From NCBI RefSeq assembly GCF_015476115.1, contig NZ_CP064295.1:2474001-2538000 (forward strand): DNA of 64,000 bases, written 5' to 3'. Shown piece after piece: positions 47,371-57,400 of the stretch. Positions within the stretch are counted from its first letter, which is position 1, and the number at the start of each line of letters is the position of its first letter. This stretch comes from Aegicerativicinus sediminis. GTDB taxonomy: Bacteria; Bacteroidota; Bacteroidia; Flavobacteriales; Flavobacteriaceae. The notes beneath the pieces are model-generated. The model was not told the DNA's origin. It searched no databases and saw nothing but the letters and a program-made list of their open reading frames with translations. Both the position numbers and the translations under genes were made by a program.

Positions 47371-50196
47371 ATGTTAAAAACTTATCGAATTCTTCTTTTA
47401 ATGTTGTCGATTGTCTTTTTCAATTCTGTAGAGACATCTGCGCAACATAATTCAATTGTTTCCGAATTACCAGAAAATACCAGGGTCACTAAAGGTGTAC
47501 TTTCTAATGGAATGACTTACTATATCTATCCTACTGATGTTACGGAAGGGGTAGCAAGCTATTATATTATACAAAATGTAGGCTCTGTATTGGAAAATGA
47601 TGAACAAAAAGGGTTAGCCCACTTTTTGGAGCATATGGCTTTTAACGGAACAGAAAATTTCGAAGGGAAAGGCATATTAAAGACTTTGGAAAAACAAGGA
47701 GCCATATTTGGCAGGGATATTAATGCATATACATCTTTTGATGAAACAGTTTATAATCTAAACAATATACCAACTAGAGATGGTCTTGTAGATACATGTC
47801 TCTTAATTCTAAGAGATTGGTCTAATTATTTATTGCTTACTGAAGAAGAAATTGACGCTGAAAGAGGCGTTATTAAGGAAGAGTGGAGAACTAGGCAGAG
47901 TGGGGGAATGCGTATTCTTCAACAAAATTTACCTGCAATGTTCAACAATTCAATTTACGCAGAACGGTTGCCAATTGGTGATATGAAGGTTGTTGAGGGA
48001 TTTGAGTATGATGCACTTCGAGATTTTTACCATGATTGGTACCGAACAGATTTACAAGCAATCGCTGTGATCGGGGATTTTGATGTAAAGGAAATTGAAT
48101 CAAAGATAAAGGTGATGTTCTCGGACATCCCAGCAGTTGAAAATCCTAAAGAGCGCAAAATTACTAGTATACCAGATAATGAAGCCATGATTTATAATCT
48201 TTCTATGGATGAAGAGGTGGCTTCTTCTAATATTTCATTTGTTATAAATCATCCTAAAAATCTTGGATCCTGGTCAAAAGAAGATTTTAAAACTGAGCTG
48301 CTTAATAATATGGTTCAGAGAATGGTTTCAGATCGACTTAAAGAAATATCCCAAAAGCCTGAATCGCCATTTCTGTCGGCAGGTTTGTTTTTTAGAGATA
48401 TGACAAGGGCCAATCGCCAATTAACCTTGGCAATTAGGCCAAAATCTGATATGCAGCATGAAGCTTTCAAAACAGCTATGATAGAGATGGAAAGAGCTTC
48501 AAAATTTGGATTTGTTGAAGCGGAGGTTGAGCGGGCTCTTAAGGATCTTTATACAAATTACGAAACTCAAATAAGTAAAGAAGACGATTGGAGCCATGGT
48601 CAAATTGAAGGGATGATTCAAAAGAATTATTTGGAAAATGAACCTATGACTGATGTAAAGAAAGAGTATGAATTGGCAAAGTCTCTTTTGGAGGGGATTC
48701 AACCTAATGCGTTTCATGAAAGATTTAAAGCCTTATATACATCCAATAATAGAGTTTTATTAGTAACAGGTGTGGAAGGACGAGAAAATCTTACAGAACA
48801 GGATGCTAAATCCATTATTAAAGAGGTTGAAACCAATAATGAAATTGAGGCTTATCAAGATTCGTTTGCAGGTAAAAGTTTATTAAATGAAGCGCAAATT
48901 AATCCAGGTAAAATTATTTCAGAGAAAATTGATGAAGTTACTGGCGCTAAAGTATTTGAACTTAGTAATGGTGCAAAAGTCCATTATTCTTTTGTAGACA
49001 AGAATAAAAATGATGTTTCATTCTATGCAATTAGTGATGGGGGAACATCTCTTCTTAACGATGACAAGCTACCATCAGCATCAATGTCGGTAAGTTTGGC
49101 ACAGATGTCTGGTTTAGGTGAATATAATGCTGTGGAATTGCCTAAAGTATTAGCGGGTAAAACTGCAAGAACGCAGCTAAACCTAAGTGATGTTTCAGAA
49201 AGTATTAATGGCTCGTCAACTACCAAAGATGTTGAAACCCTTTTGCAAATGGTTTACATGAGATTTGAAAAACCAAGATTTGATGCTGATGCTTATAAAG
49301 TGATGCAAGGAAACATTTCAAATTTTCTACAGCGAAAAACCAAGAATTTAGGCTCCAAAATGCAAGACAGTATAACAGTGACCTTATATGGGACGAAGAA
49401 TCCCCGAAATAGATTGTTTGATGAAGCATATGCTGAAGAAATAACCTTCGATGAAATGGTTGCTGTTTATAAAGACAGGTTTAAGGATGCCTCTGATTTT
49501 GACTTTTTTATTGTTGGCGATATAAGTGAAGAAGATGTAAAACCATTGATAGCCAAATACATTGGCGGTATTACTTCTTCATCTACAGATGAAGACTGGA
49601 AAAATAAAGAACCAAACTGGTTAGACGATACTATTAAAAGAAGGATATTCTTACCAATGGAAGATCCTAAGGCTACAGTTCGCATTGGATTTGAAAGAGA
49701 GCAAGATTATACCATTAAGGCGGACTATATTGCCAATACCTTATCAGCCCTACTTAAATTAAGATATACCGAAACTTTAAGGGAAGAAGAAGGCGGGACT
49801 TATGGTGCTGGTGTTCGAGCTGGTATGGCAAAACGACCAACTGAAAAAAGTTATTTAAATGTAAGCTTTGACTGTAATCCTGAAAAAGTTGAAAATCTAG
49901 TTGCAATTGTTTATAACGAAATCACTAAAATTAGTGAAGGAACGGTTAATGATGAGGATTTGAAGAAGACATTAGAAAGTTTCCTTAAAAATCGTGAAGA
50001 GAGTAAGAATTATAACAGATATACAATGAACCTTCTTACAAATTATGTGAGGGAAGGTTACAACATGGATGACCCTGCAAATTTTGAAAATATCATTAAT
50101 GGCATTACCGCCAAGGAAGTTCAAGAATTTGCCAAAAAACTTTTGGAGGAAGCCAAAAAATACGAAATTGTATTTTTACCAGGAAATGACCTTTAA
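47371..50196 (+). CDS. M16 family zinc metallopeptidase
   Basis: 941 residues. A signal peptide (ILLLMLSIVFFNSVETSAQ) is followed by an M16 peptidase domain with the inverted zinc motif HFLEH in GLAHFLEHMAFNGTENF and the downstream glutamate region LTEEEIDAERGVIKEEWRTRQSGG. Further non-catalytic M16 domains fill the rest, including the RYTETLREEEGGTYGAGVRAG motif near the C-terminus typical of the second lobe. Exported, probably periplasmic, degrading peptides. The first M16 half and the C-terminal half lie in one chain, the pitrilysin-like form common in Bacteroidota. Single gene with its own terminator. Confidence 0.93.
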   Translation: MLKTYRILLLMLSIVFFNSVETSAQHNSIVSELPENTRVTKGVLSNGMTYYIYPTDVTEGVASYYIIQNVGSVLENDEQKGLAHFLEHMAFNGTENFEGKGILKTLEKQGAIFGRDINAYTSFDETVYNLNNIPTRDGLVDTCLLILRDWSNYLLLTEEEIDAERGVIKEEWRTRQSGGMRILQQNLPAMFNNSIYAERLPIGDMKVVEGFEYDALRDFYHDWYRTDLQAIAVIGDFDVKEIESKIKVMFSDIPAVENPKERKITSIPDNEAMIYNLSMDEEVASSNISFVINHPKNLGSWSKEDFKTELLNNMVQRMVSDRLKEISQKPESPFLSAGLFFRDMTRANRQLTLAIRPKSDMQHEAFKTAMIEMERASKFGFVEAEVERALKDLYTNYETQISKEDDWSHGQIEGMIQKNYLENEPMTDVKKEYELAKSLLEGIQPNAFHERFKALYTSNNRVLLVTGVEGRENLTEQDAKSIIKEVETNNEIEAYQDSFAGKSLLNEAQINPGKIISEKIDEVTGAKVFELSNGAKVHYSFVDKNKNDVSFYAISDGGTSLLNDDKLPSASMSVSLAQMSGLGEYNAVELPKVLAGKTARTQLNLSDVSESINGSSTTKDVETLLQMVYMRFEKPRFDADAYKVMQGNISNFLQRKTKNLGSKMQDSITVTLYGTKNPRNRLFDEAYAEEITFDEMVAVYKDRFKDASDFDFFIVGDISEEDVKPLIAKYIGGITSSSTDEDWKNKEPNWLDDTIKRRIFLPMEDPKATVRIGFEREQDYTIKADYIANTLSALLKLRYTETLREEEGGTYGAGVRAGMAKRPTEKSYLNVSFDCNPEKVENLVAIVYNEITKISEGTVNDEDLKKTLESFLKNREESKNYNRYTMNLLTNYVREGYNMDDPANFENIINGITAKEVQEFAKKLLEEAKKYEIVFLPGNDL

Positions 50197-50284
50197 TTGA
50201 AGAGGGTTGGTGTCTTTGACCAAAATACTAGGAGATAGTAATTTAACTTGATTTACTGTACAGATTGTTCTGTATTCAGTTTTC

Positions 50285-50326
50285 GAATCCCTTTAGATAT
50301 TTACATTTCTAAGGGGATTCTTTTTT
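50285..50326 (+). terminator. Terminator after the M16 peptidase gene
   Basis: 13-bp stem GAATCCCTTTAGA / TCTAAGGGGATTC (one G-T pair), 10-base loop, then six T. Confidence 0.9.
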
Positions 50327-50448
50327 AGAAATATATACAATTGTAAAGTTTTTAATAAAATAGTCGGTGAAACAATATCATATTCCTATGTGCATTAATT
50401 TAAATCGGATTATCCATAATGGTTAATTTCTTGTATGCACTAAACAAA

Positions 50449-52680
50449 TTATAACGCAAGTTTAATGCTTGCCATAGCCAATCGCCCAATTGATGGAGCG
50501 CCAACAAATTCAATTTGCTTTGTATTGAAGATGTTAGAAATGTTGAAATTAACACTCACAAGGTTGTTGTAACGATATAATGCATTAAAGTCGAAGGTTG
50601 TAAATCCACCTAAGGGTCCGCGATTATAATTTTTTGGAGGTACTCTTGTGCCTTTACCATCCTCACTTCCAACTTGATTGCCACTATAAAACTCATATTT
50701 CTCCACTATCCTTGCTCCAAATGAAAGGTCCAACCTTTCCTTAATTAAATTTTCAAAATTCAACTGGGCACTTCCCCTATGATTTGGTGCATTAAGACTT
50801 TTTTCTTCCTTCGAAATTACGCCATCACCATTGGCGTCATTTTCTTCAAATTCTGCATTCATCCAAGAATATTTTAGAGCTAAGTTGACAGATGGCGTAA
50901 ATTTGTATGTCGTCCCTACATCCAAACCATACACATTAGCCTTTCCATAGTTAAAAAAAGTGAGGAAAGTTGCTCCTCTAAGGGTGTCATTACTTACAGT
51001 GCCTGCCATGCCTGGATTATGCTCAACCGCAATGCCATCTACCGATAACGCCCTACCTCCAATCATTAATGGAGGTGTTATAAAGTTTTTACTAGTACCA
51101 TAATAAGCATTGGCATCAACCCAAATTTTTTCGAAGGGTTGACCTTTATAGCCAATTTCCCAGGTCGTTACTTCCTCAGCTTTTATTGGCTGTGTGGTCT
51201 GAATGTTATCTGAATCGTTGATATTTGAGTTATTCGGAATGTATGTAATCCCCTTACCTCCATTACCAAAAAGGAAATCGCGAATACTGGCATATTGATT
51301 TTGTATTGTTGGCAGAGCATAAGCCTTGGCCCATCCCAACCGAACATTACCTTTATTAAAATCTTTAATAAAGGTTAGTTTTGGCGCCCATAAATTTTTG
51401 AAATTGTCATTATCGTCAAATCTCATTGCCCCAATTACACGGAAATCTTTTAGAATCTTTTTTTCAAGTTGTACCACTGCACCTATTTGTGAGACAGAAA
51501 TTGCATCAGACTCCCCTACCAATGAATTTCCATCATCCGTATTTGGATGTAAGTTTTCAAAATCTAAACCGGCTACAAAATATAGACCGGCTTTTTCAAA
51601 ATTATTCTGGTATTGGAAATCTGCATTAAATCGTCTGCTTTTTTCTTTAAATGATGCCGCATTTAATGCAAATTGTTCGGCCTCATCTGGAGGTAGGAAT
51701 AAAGGTCCAGGTTGGGTCCGCAACCAAAAAATTTGTGTATATGCTGTGATGGTATAACTTGAACCTAGGGTTCCCCAAGTATTATAAACGTTGGCATAGA
51801 AATGTGGGCTTCTATACCTAGCTTGAAGAAAACTATAGCCTAAACCGCGCATTTGGTTTCTTCCACTTGTTGTTACTTGTATTAAATCGTTGGTGCTGGC
51901 GCCTCCAGAAACTATTATTTCACTTTTGGAGTTTAGAGTGTAATACAGATGTGCCTCACCTCGAAGGTGGCGGAAATTTAAATTTAGATTATGCTCTGGT
52001 ATGCTTTTTTGAGGGGTCCCGACATATACGCTATCAATAAAATCGAACTCTTCACCGGTTGCATATTCACCTGTTACTTTCCAAGCCCAATGGTTATTTA
52101 CTTTTTCGGCATATCGAAGTCTTCCACTAAATTGATGTTGATTCCCTGCACTAAGCGAAACAGAGACCCCTGGAGATAATCGCGGATCTTTCGTAATTGT
52201 ATTGAATACTCCATTATGGGCATTAGGTCCAAATAGAGCGGTTTGTGGCCCAACTATAACTTCAATTTGCTCAATATCATCCTTTATAGTTGATCCATTA
52301 TTAAAAACAGGAAGACCGCCACTAAGTGAGGCTGTACTAATTCGTCCGTCAACAATTTGTAAAATTTTGTTATTGAAAGCACTGTTCAATCCCCTAGCAT
52401 TAAACGTAATTCCATCAACCCCATATCTCGTAAACTCCACTCCTTGCATTTTTGCGATAAGTTCTCCTGTATTAGACCCAGAAAACCTATCTAAGTCTTT
52501 AGAAGTTAAGACTTGAACTGGGGCAGGAGCAGTAGTTATTTTTTCCGGACGTAATAGGCTCGAAATAACCACTTCATCTAGCGTGTCGATGAGAATTTCT
52601 TTGTCTTGATCTGGGTTTTGTGCTGATAAAATTTGAGTTACTAATACAAATGAATAGAGATAAATAGCCGAAATCTTCAT
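50449..52680 (-). CDS. TonB-dependent outer-membrane receptor
   Basis: 743 residues. Signal peptide (MKISAIYLYSFVLVTQILSAQ), a TonB-box-like stretch DTLDEVVISS, and the plug domain (APAPVQVLTSKDLDRFSGSNTGELIAKMQGVEFTRYGVDGITFNARGLNSAFNNKILQIVDGR). A 22-strand-type barrel follows, ending in the aromatic C-terminal strand GRLAMASIKLAL. It has no carboxypeptidase-like N-terminal domain and no SusD partner, so it is not a SusC-type glycan importer. The segment NDANGDGVISKEE in a barrel loop resembles a calcium-binding EF-loop. Substrate (siderophore, cofactor or other) unknown. Divergent from the first LytS-type kinase. Confidence 0.93.
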   Translation of the reverse strand: MKISAIYLYSFVLVTQILSAQNPDQDKEILIDTLDEVVISSLLRPEKITTAPAPVQVLTSKDLDRFSGSNTGELIAKMQGVEFTRYGVDGITFNARGLNSAFNNKILQIVDGRISTASLSGGLPVFNNGSTIKDDIEQIEVIVGPQTALFGPNAHNGVFNTITKDPRLSPGVSVSLSAGNQHQFSGRLRYAEKVNNHWAWKVTGEYATGEEFDFIDSVYVGTPQKSIPEHNLNLNFRHLRGEAHLYYTLNSKSEIIVSGGASTNDLIQVTTSGRNQMRGLGYSFLQARYRSPHFYANVYNTWGTLGSSYTITAYTQIFWLRTQPGPLFLPPDEAEQFALNAASFKEKSRRFNADFQYQNNFEKAGLYFVAGLDFENLHPNTDDGNSLVGESDAISVSQIGAVVQLEKKILKDFRVIGAMRFDDNDNFKNLWAPKLTFIKDFNKGNVRLGWAKAYALPTIQNQYASIRDFLFGNGGKGITYIPNNSNINDSDNIQTTQPIKAEEVTTWEIGYKGQPFEKIWVDANAYYGTSKNFITPPLMIGGRALSVDGIAVEHNPGMAGTVSNDTLRGATFLTFFNYGKANVYGLDVGTTYKFTPSVNLALKYSWMNAEFEENDANGDGVISKEEKSLNAPNHRGSAQLNFENLIKERLDLSFGARIVEKYEFYSGNQVGSEDGKGTRVPPKNYNRGPLGGFTTFDFNALYRYNNLVSVNFNISNIFNTKQIEFVGAPSIGRLAMASIKLAL

Positions 52681-53112
52681 GCATATAAATGTTTAGAAAA
52701 GGCTATTTCAGTATAGGAATAAGGGGACTCAATATGTTATTGAACCAGGCTTAATGATAAAACACCAGCTTCAATAATACCATTGATCAGCTTTAGGAAG
52801 ATTTACTAAAATTATATTTTTTTACGATATGTTTTGTGTTTTTTTAGTTGGTTGATATGAATTATTTCGATTCGTTTTTCAAAATATTGTAATACAGAAT
52901 CTTAGTTAGTTTCGGTAAAATAAAATTTAATTAAAAATGATAATTTATTTATCGATAGATGGATTAATATGGTTGTCAGAAACTATTTTTTAGTAGACGA
53001 ATAGGTATTGTCGCCTATTTTTTCTTTTCTGTCGTTCAATCTCCTATATATGTAGTAATTGGAGCTTGGCATATAGTTTTATAAATTAAATTTATAGTAA
53101 ACAATTACATTA
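52681..53112. promoter_or_regulatory. Divergent regulatory gap, receptor / kinase 1
   Basis: 432 bases without a gene, very AT-rich. It must hold both the receptor and the kinase promoters; no exact TAnnTTTG box is visible. The notable element is GACGAATAGGTAT at 52996-53008, shared with the gap before kinase 2, overlapping an inverted repeat AATAGG / CCTATT (53000-53005 and 53014-53019). Confidence 0.55.
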
Positions 53113-54267
53113 ATGTCTTTAAGAGAATTCGTTTTATCGGATAGATTATCTTATCGTATTACGAGACATTTTGTTTTTTGGTTTTTTTGGGGGGGATATT
53201 TCACCATCACAAGACTCCTAAATCCAATGCCGTTGATGGCCACTGGTCAATTTCCAAATTTTTGGAAGACCGTGGTAGAAACCTTTTTTTTTCTGTTTCC
53301 ACAGACTTTCATTGTTTATCCGGCACTTTATTTTGTACTTCCAAAATTTGTATTTAAGCAGAAGTATGTTCTGGCATTTTGCTGGTTTCTTGTTTTTTAT
53401 TTTGTTGCATTAACGGTACACGCAATTTTCCTTTTATATATTCCATGGGCTAAAATGGCATGGGTTCCAAAAGCAAATTTATTTTTGACGACTACTACCT
53501 TCGCTCAAAAAATTTATTTCGCTTACCTAGGCAGTGTATTGGGATCTATTACCTCACTTGCATTAGCTGGATGCTTTAAAATGTTTAAACATTATTACCT
53601 GAAATCATTAAGAAATCAACAACTTCAACAAGAAAATTCGGACGCTCAACTTCGATTACTAATGGCTCAGGTACAGCCTCATTTTATGTTTAATACGTTG
53701 AATAATATATACTCTCAAGCCCAGGAAGAATCACCTAAAAGTGCAAAAATGATTATGGCACTTTCCCATATTCTAAGATATATTTTAGATGAAGGTAAAA
53801 AGGATTGGGTCCCTTTGGAGAATGAGTTGGAAATGGTGGTAGATTATCTCAATCTTGAAAAAATAAGATACGATAACAAGCTAGATCTTCATTATTCATT
53901 TCCTAATGTTGAAGAAATTACAATAGCGCCACTGCTTTTACTACCGTTGGTTGAAAATTGTTTTAAGCATGGAGCTAGTAAAATGATTAGAAAACCTTGG
54001 ATAAATATTAAAGCAGAGTTGAAAAATCAAACCTTTTCCATGAAACTGATGAATGGGAAAAAACGAACTTCAACTCTAGCAGAAAACAGAATAGGTACTG
54101 GCATTGAAAACGTTAAAAGAAGACTAAGCCTTTTATATCCTAACACACATAAGTTGGAAATCCGTGATGAAGATGATGTATTTGTTGTAGATCTTAGGAT
54201 AGAATTAAATTCTAACTATTCAATTAAACACACACCCGATGAGCAACTCATATTTGGTTATGAATAA
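53113..54267 (+). CDS. LytS-type sensor histidine kinase (pair 1)
   Basis: 384 residues. Four hydrophobic N-terminal segments (to about residue 155) form the sensor part. A His_kinase domain follows with phospho-acceptor His190 in LMAQVQPHFMFNTLNNIY, and an HATPase domain with N-box LLPLVENCFKHGASK and GTGIENVKRRLSLLYP. The four-span, extracytoplasmic-loop-poor sensor fits the Bacteroidota LytS/YehU-like group. It signals to the LytTR regulator whose ATG overlaps its stop by eight bases. Paralogous to the kinase at 57401. Confidence 0.93.
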   Translation: MSLREFVLSDRLSYRITRHFVFWFFWGGYFTITRLLNPMPLMATGQFPNFWKTVVETFFFLFPQTFIVYPALYFVLPKFVFKQKYVLAFCWFLVFYFVALTVHAIFLLYIPWAKMAWVPKANLFLTTTTFAQKIYFAYLGSVLGSITSLALAGCFKMFKHYYLKSLRNQQLQQENSDAQLRLLMAQVQPHFMFNTLNNIYSQAQEESPKSAKMIMALSHILRYILDEGKKDWVPLENELEMVVDYLNLEKIRYDNKLDLHYSFPNVEEITIAPLLLLPLVENCFKHGASKMIRKPWINIKAELKNQTFSMKLMNGKKRTSTLAENRIGTGIENVKRRLSLLYPNTHKLEIRDEDDVFVVDLRIELNSNYSIKHTPDEQLIFGYE

Positions 54268-55006
54268 GCCTGAAAAAACACATCCCAAATGTAGATGTCT
54301 TATAGTGGATGATGAACCGCTGGCCAGAGATGTCATAAGGCGCTATTGCGATAAATTGCCAGTTTTAGAATTGGTGGGTGAGTGTAGCAATGCTATCGAA
54401 GCATTTATGTATCTACAGTCTAATGAAATTCATCTTATTTTTTTGGATATAAGAATGCCAGAGCTTTTAGGAACCGAGCTGATGCAATCTCTTCAAAATC
54501 CTCCTAAGGTTATCTTTACGACAGCCTATAAAGAATATGCCTGGGATGGTTATGAATTAGATGCGGTGGATTATCTCTTAAAGCCAATTCGGTTCGATCG
54601 CTTTTTAAAAGCTATAAACAAAGCTTTACCAGGCTATGAGAATGATCTTCTAAATGATGAATCGCTTGAGTTTGAAAGGAAGTCTGGTGTGGACTCCATT
54701 TATCTACGAATCGATAGAAGACAGGTACGAATTGTTTTAGATGATATTCTTTATGTGGAAGGTGCTAAAGATTATATTAAAATATTTACCCAGGACAAGA
54801 TGCATCTTTGTCGTCAGACAATATCCTCTTTTGAAAATATGGTCAATAAAAATGAATTTGTCCGCATTCATAGATCTTTTATTGTTTCAATTAATAAGAT
54901 TAAATCGTATACCCACGAATTGGTTGAGATTAACAAAAAAGAACTTCCAATCGGGAAGTTCTATTTAAACCATTTCTTAAAAACACTTGATTCCAGTATT
55001 GCTTGA
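54260..55006 (+). CDS. LytTR-family response regulator (pair 1)
   Basis: 248 residues from the ATG at 54260 (an ATG at 54239 adds seven codons). The receiver domain has LIVDDEPLARD and phospho-acceptor Asp63 in LIFLDIRMPELLG, plus TTAYKEYAWDGYELDAVDYLLKPI. The C-terminal LytTR DNA-binding domain (about 150-248) shows DDILYVEGAKDYIKIFTQDKMHLCRQTISSFENM and FVRIHRSFIVSINKIKSY. LytTR proteins bind direct repeats about two helical turns apart; see the elements at 52996 and 57231. Partner of the kinase just upstream. Confidence 0.93.
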   Translation: MNKPEKTHPKCRCLIVDDEPLARDVIRRYCDKLPVLELVGECSNAIEAFMYLQSNEIHLIFLDIRMPELLGTELMQSLQNPPKVIFTTAYKEYAWDGYELDAVDYLLKPIRFDRFLKAINKALPGYENDLLNDESLEFERKSGVDSIYLRIDRRQVRIVLDDILYVEGAKDYIKIFTQDKMHLCRQTISSFENMVNKNEFVRIHRSFIVSINKIKSYTHELVEINKKELPIGKFYLNHFLKTLDSSIA

Positions 55007-55019
55007 AATCCAAAAGATA

Positions 55020-56114
55020 TTAATAATAATAATAGTATGTAATTCCATTATTGGATCTTCTTGACCTGAGATTACCTAAATCGTCATAGGCGTATATGTA
55101 ATTCACATCTTCTTGAGGCCCCCAACCGCCAGTATATCCTGTTTTTAAAGAAATTGGTAACTGGCTTTGTACACGATGAGTCGGAATAATATCCCATTCT
55201 GGAAATTGGTTTGGTTTTTCAGTATATGTATAAAAGGTTGTTGAAAAGTATAATTCCTCACCATAATATGAATCTATGCTTTTAATATTATCCCCTGAAT
55301 AATAAGAATAAAAATTCTTTTCAATAGGCTCATTTCCACTGGAGATTTTTTCAATTATTTGATTATTCTGATTGTAGGTATACTTGTAATTTAGAGATTG
55401 GCTATCGGGATTCATAAATTCCGTGGTTGAATTTTTAATTAAACCGTTTTCCCAAAGAAATGTTGTTTTTGAAATGTCTTCGGTATCATCGTTCGTCAAT
55501 ATTGTTACTAATTTTCCTTGATCATCATATTTATAATGCTCATGTAAATTGGTATTACCATAGAAATAATTAACTTTTGCTAATCTTCCAGAAATGTTAT
55601 AAAAATAACTAACCTTATGTTGAAGATTGTTGCCATTATAGGTTACGTATGATTTTGGTAACCCACTTAATTCGTCATCTGATATATCTAATTGTAGTGA
55701 ATGATATGAATTTATATAGATCGGCCTAGTAATATTTTTAATAGTTAAAATTGGATCTATATTTTCAGTTATAGTGTTGTCGTCAGCGCGATTAATATTA
55801 AAGGAAAGTATGGTTGTATTTTTGTTGAAATTTAATTGTAATGCATTTTCATCAATGACGGTCGCACCTATAATTTCTAGATTTTTTAAGTCTGAACCTA
55901 AAATGGTGATAACACCATCGGTTTCGGCTGGTTCGTTAAATTTTATTTCCACTGTAATTTCAGAGCCCTCTTCCATTCTTATATAGTTTGTCATAAATCC
56001 AACCGTGTTAAAAGCATGGTCATATTTGAAATAATCATTACCATCATCAGATGTGCAATTGTAAATTGTAGTGAATAGGAGCGACAAGACAAAAATTCTT
56101 AGAATAGTATTCAT
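55020..56114 (-). CDS. YD-repeat-like lipoprotein A
   Basis: 364 residues. Lipoprotein signal ending TIYNCTSDDGND. An N-terminal Ig-like or calx-beta-like part (GSEITVEIKFNEPAETDGVITILGSD) precedes tyrosine-rich beta repeats of the RHS/YD kind (SYFYNISGRLAKVNYFYGNTNLHEHYKYDDQGKLVTIL; YTYNQNNQIIEKISSG). The C-terminus is five consecutive Tyr encoded in a TAA-type trinucleotide run. It is a paralogue of the next gene. These short repeat lipoproteins are surface or periplasmic; no toxin domain is present. Confidence 0.75.
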   Translation of the reverse strand: MNTILRIFVLSLLFTTIYNCTSDDGNDYFKYDHAFNTVGFMTNYIRMEEGSEITVEIKFNEPAETDGVITILGSDLKNLEIIGATVIDENALQLNFNKNTTILSFNINRADDNTITENIDPILTIKNITRPIYINSYHSLQLDISDDELSGLPKSYVTYNGNNLQHKVSYFYNISGRLAKVNYFYGNTNLHEHYKYDDQGKLVTILTNDDTEDISKTTFLWENGLIKNSTTEFMNPDSQSLNYKYTYNQNNQIIEKISSGNEPIEKNFYSYYSGDNIKSIDSYYGEELYFSTTFYTYTEKPNQFPEWDIIPTHRVQSQLPISLKTGYTGGWGPQEDVNYIYAYDDLGNLRSRRSNNGITYYYYY

Positions 56115-56143
56115 ATAATAATTAGTTAAGAAACCTTCGTAGA

Positions 56144-56989
56144 TTAATAATAGTCATAAACCACCTTAGTGTTGTTGCCAGTTTTCTCAATTACCCTGCC
56201 TTCTTCATCGAGTTTGTATTGGTAATCTTCGTTTACCTCGTAAGTATTCGATTGTAGATGTAACCGATTCATCGATGTCGGAAATAGATTTTGAATACTT
56301 TTTCCGGGAATTATGGTTGTCTCAGGGAATAAATTTGTGTAAGTAGTATATCCAGCTATTTGCATCGCGCGCCCATGGAATTCTGCGGTATTGTCATCAC
56401 CGAAATATTCATCAATGGTTTTTATATTTCCATCGTCATAATAGGAATATTTAAATTTTGAGGTGAAATGAAAATCCGTATTTATTTCAGTTGATTGTAT
56501 TATTTCTCCATTAGAATTATAATCATATATTAAATTGGAGTGGCCATACCATGGTGCATTGTATCTGTCGGCTTTAACGATGCGGTCTTTATCCCAGTAA
56601 AAATTATAGGTGTCATAGGGAACAGTTGGAGTCCCAACATATAATTTTACCAAGTTGCCTTCCGAGTTATAAAAGTAGGAGTCCTGAAGCACTTCAGACC
56701 CAGAATCATTTGAGTATTTATATACTACTTTGGATATGTTTCCGTCATCGGTATAATAAAACTGTGACCAATAGGTTTGTATTCCATATTCATACCTGAT
56801 AAGACTTTTGGGATGACCTGCAAGCTGTAACCCATGGTTTTGGTTAATTGGGTTGGTGGGTTGGTTATTGGTAGTTTCAATAGTTCTGCTTGGGTTTGGT
56901 GTGGGAAAAATTTCTTCACTGTCATTTGAACATGATACCAAAACAATTGTAAATACGATATACCATAAGATAGTTAGATAGGCTTTCAT
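56144..56989 (-). CDS. YD-repeat-like lipoprotein B
   Basis: 281 residues. Lipoprotein signal MKAYLTILWYIVFTIVLVSCSNDSEE, a Thr/Asn/Pro linker, then tyrosine-rich repeats (YEYGIQTYWSQFYYTDDGNISKVVYKYSNDSGSEVLQDSYFYNSEGNLVKL; DYNSNGEIIQSTEIN). It ends VVYDYY. The C-terminal half resembles lipoprotein A (YYDDGNIKTIDEYFG here; YYSGDNIKSIDSYYG there). Together with lipoprotein A, 29 bases apart, it forms a small operon between the two LytS-LytTR pairs. Function unknown. Confidence 0.75.
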   Translation of the reverse strand: MKAYLTILWYIVFTIVLVSCSNDSEEIFPTPNPSRTIETTNNQPTNPINQNHGLQLAGHPKSLIRYEYGIQTYWSQFYYTDDGNISKVVYKYSNDSGSEVLQDSYFYNSEGNLVKLYVGTPTVPYDTYNFYWDKDRIVKADRYNAPWYGHSNLIYDYNSNGEIIQSTEINTDFHFTSKFKYSYYDDGNIKTIDEYFGDDNTAEFHGRAMQIAGYTTYTNLFPETTIIPGKSIQNLFPTSMNRLHLQSNTYEVNEDYQYKLDEEGRVIEKTGNNTKVVYDYY

Positions 56990-57400
56990 TTTTTTGGTGT
57001 TAAATTGAAATAGATGTTGATGTAGATAACAGTACTTACTTGACTTCTAATATATAAAGTCAATTATTTGGTCAAAAAAATGCTCTTGTGGGTGAATTTA
57101 TTTGCTCTTTTAACTCTCTTTTAGATTAAAGAACAAAGTATAATATGGTTGAATTTACTTAAGAATTTGCTTTCAAATTTTTAAAAAAGTTAAATGCTAT
57201 AAAATGAAAGACAGACAACCAGTATTGGTCGACGAATAAGTATAACTGAAAAGATGGTTTTGTTCTGCAAATCGTATCTTAGGTTTTGCGTAGGGATAAT
57301 AATTAATCCCTAATTTTAAGTTTTTATGAATCGCCGAAATGGATTAAGATTTTTGATGTAAGGATGGCACGGCTTGGATTTGTTTTTAACCAGCTTTAAA
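56990..57400. promoter_or_regulatory. Divergent regulatory gap, lipoprotein B / kinase 2
   Basis: About 400 AT-rich bases. It contains GACGAATAAGTAT at 57231-57243, part of TCGACGAA (57229-57236), nearly identical to the element before kinase 1. No exact TAnnTTTG box on either strand and no credible small gene. Confidence 0.55.
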
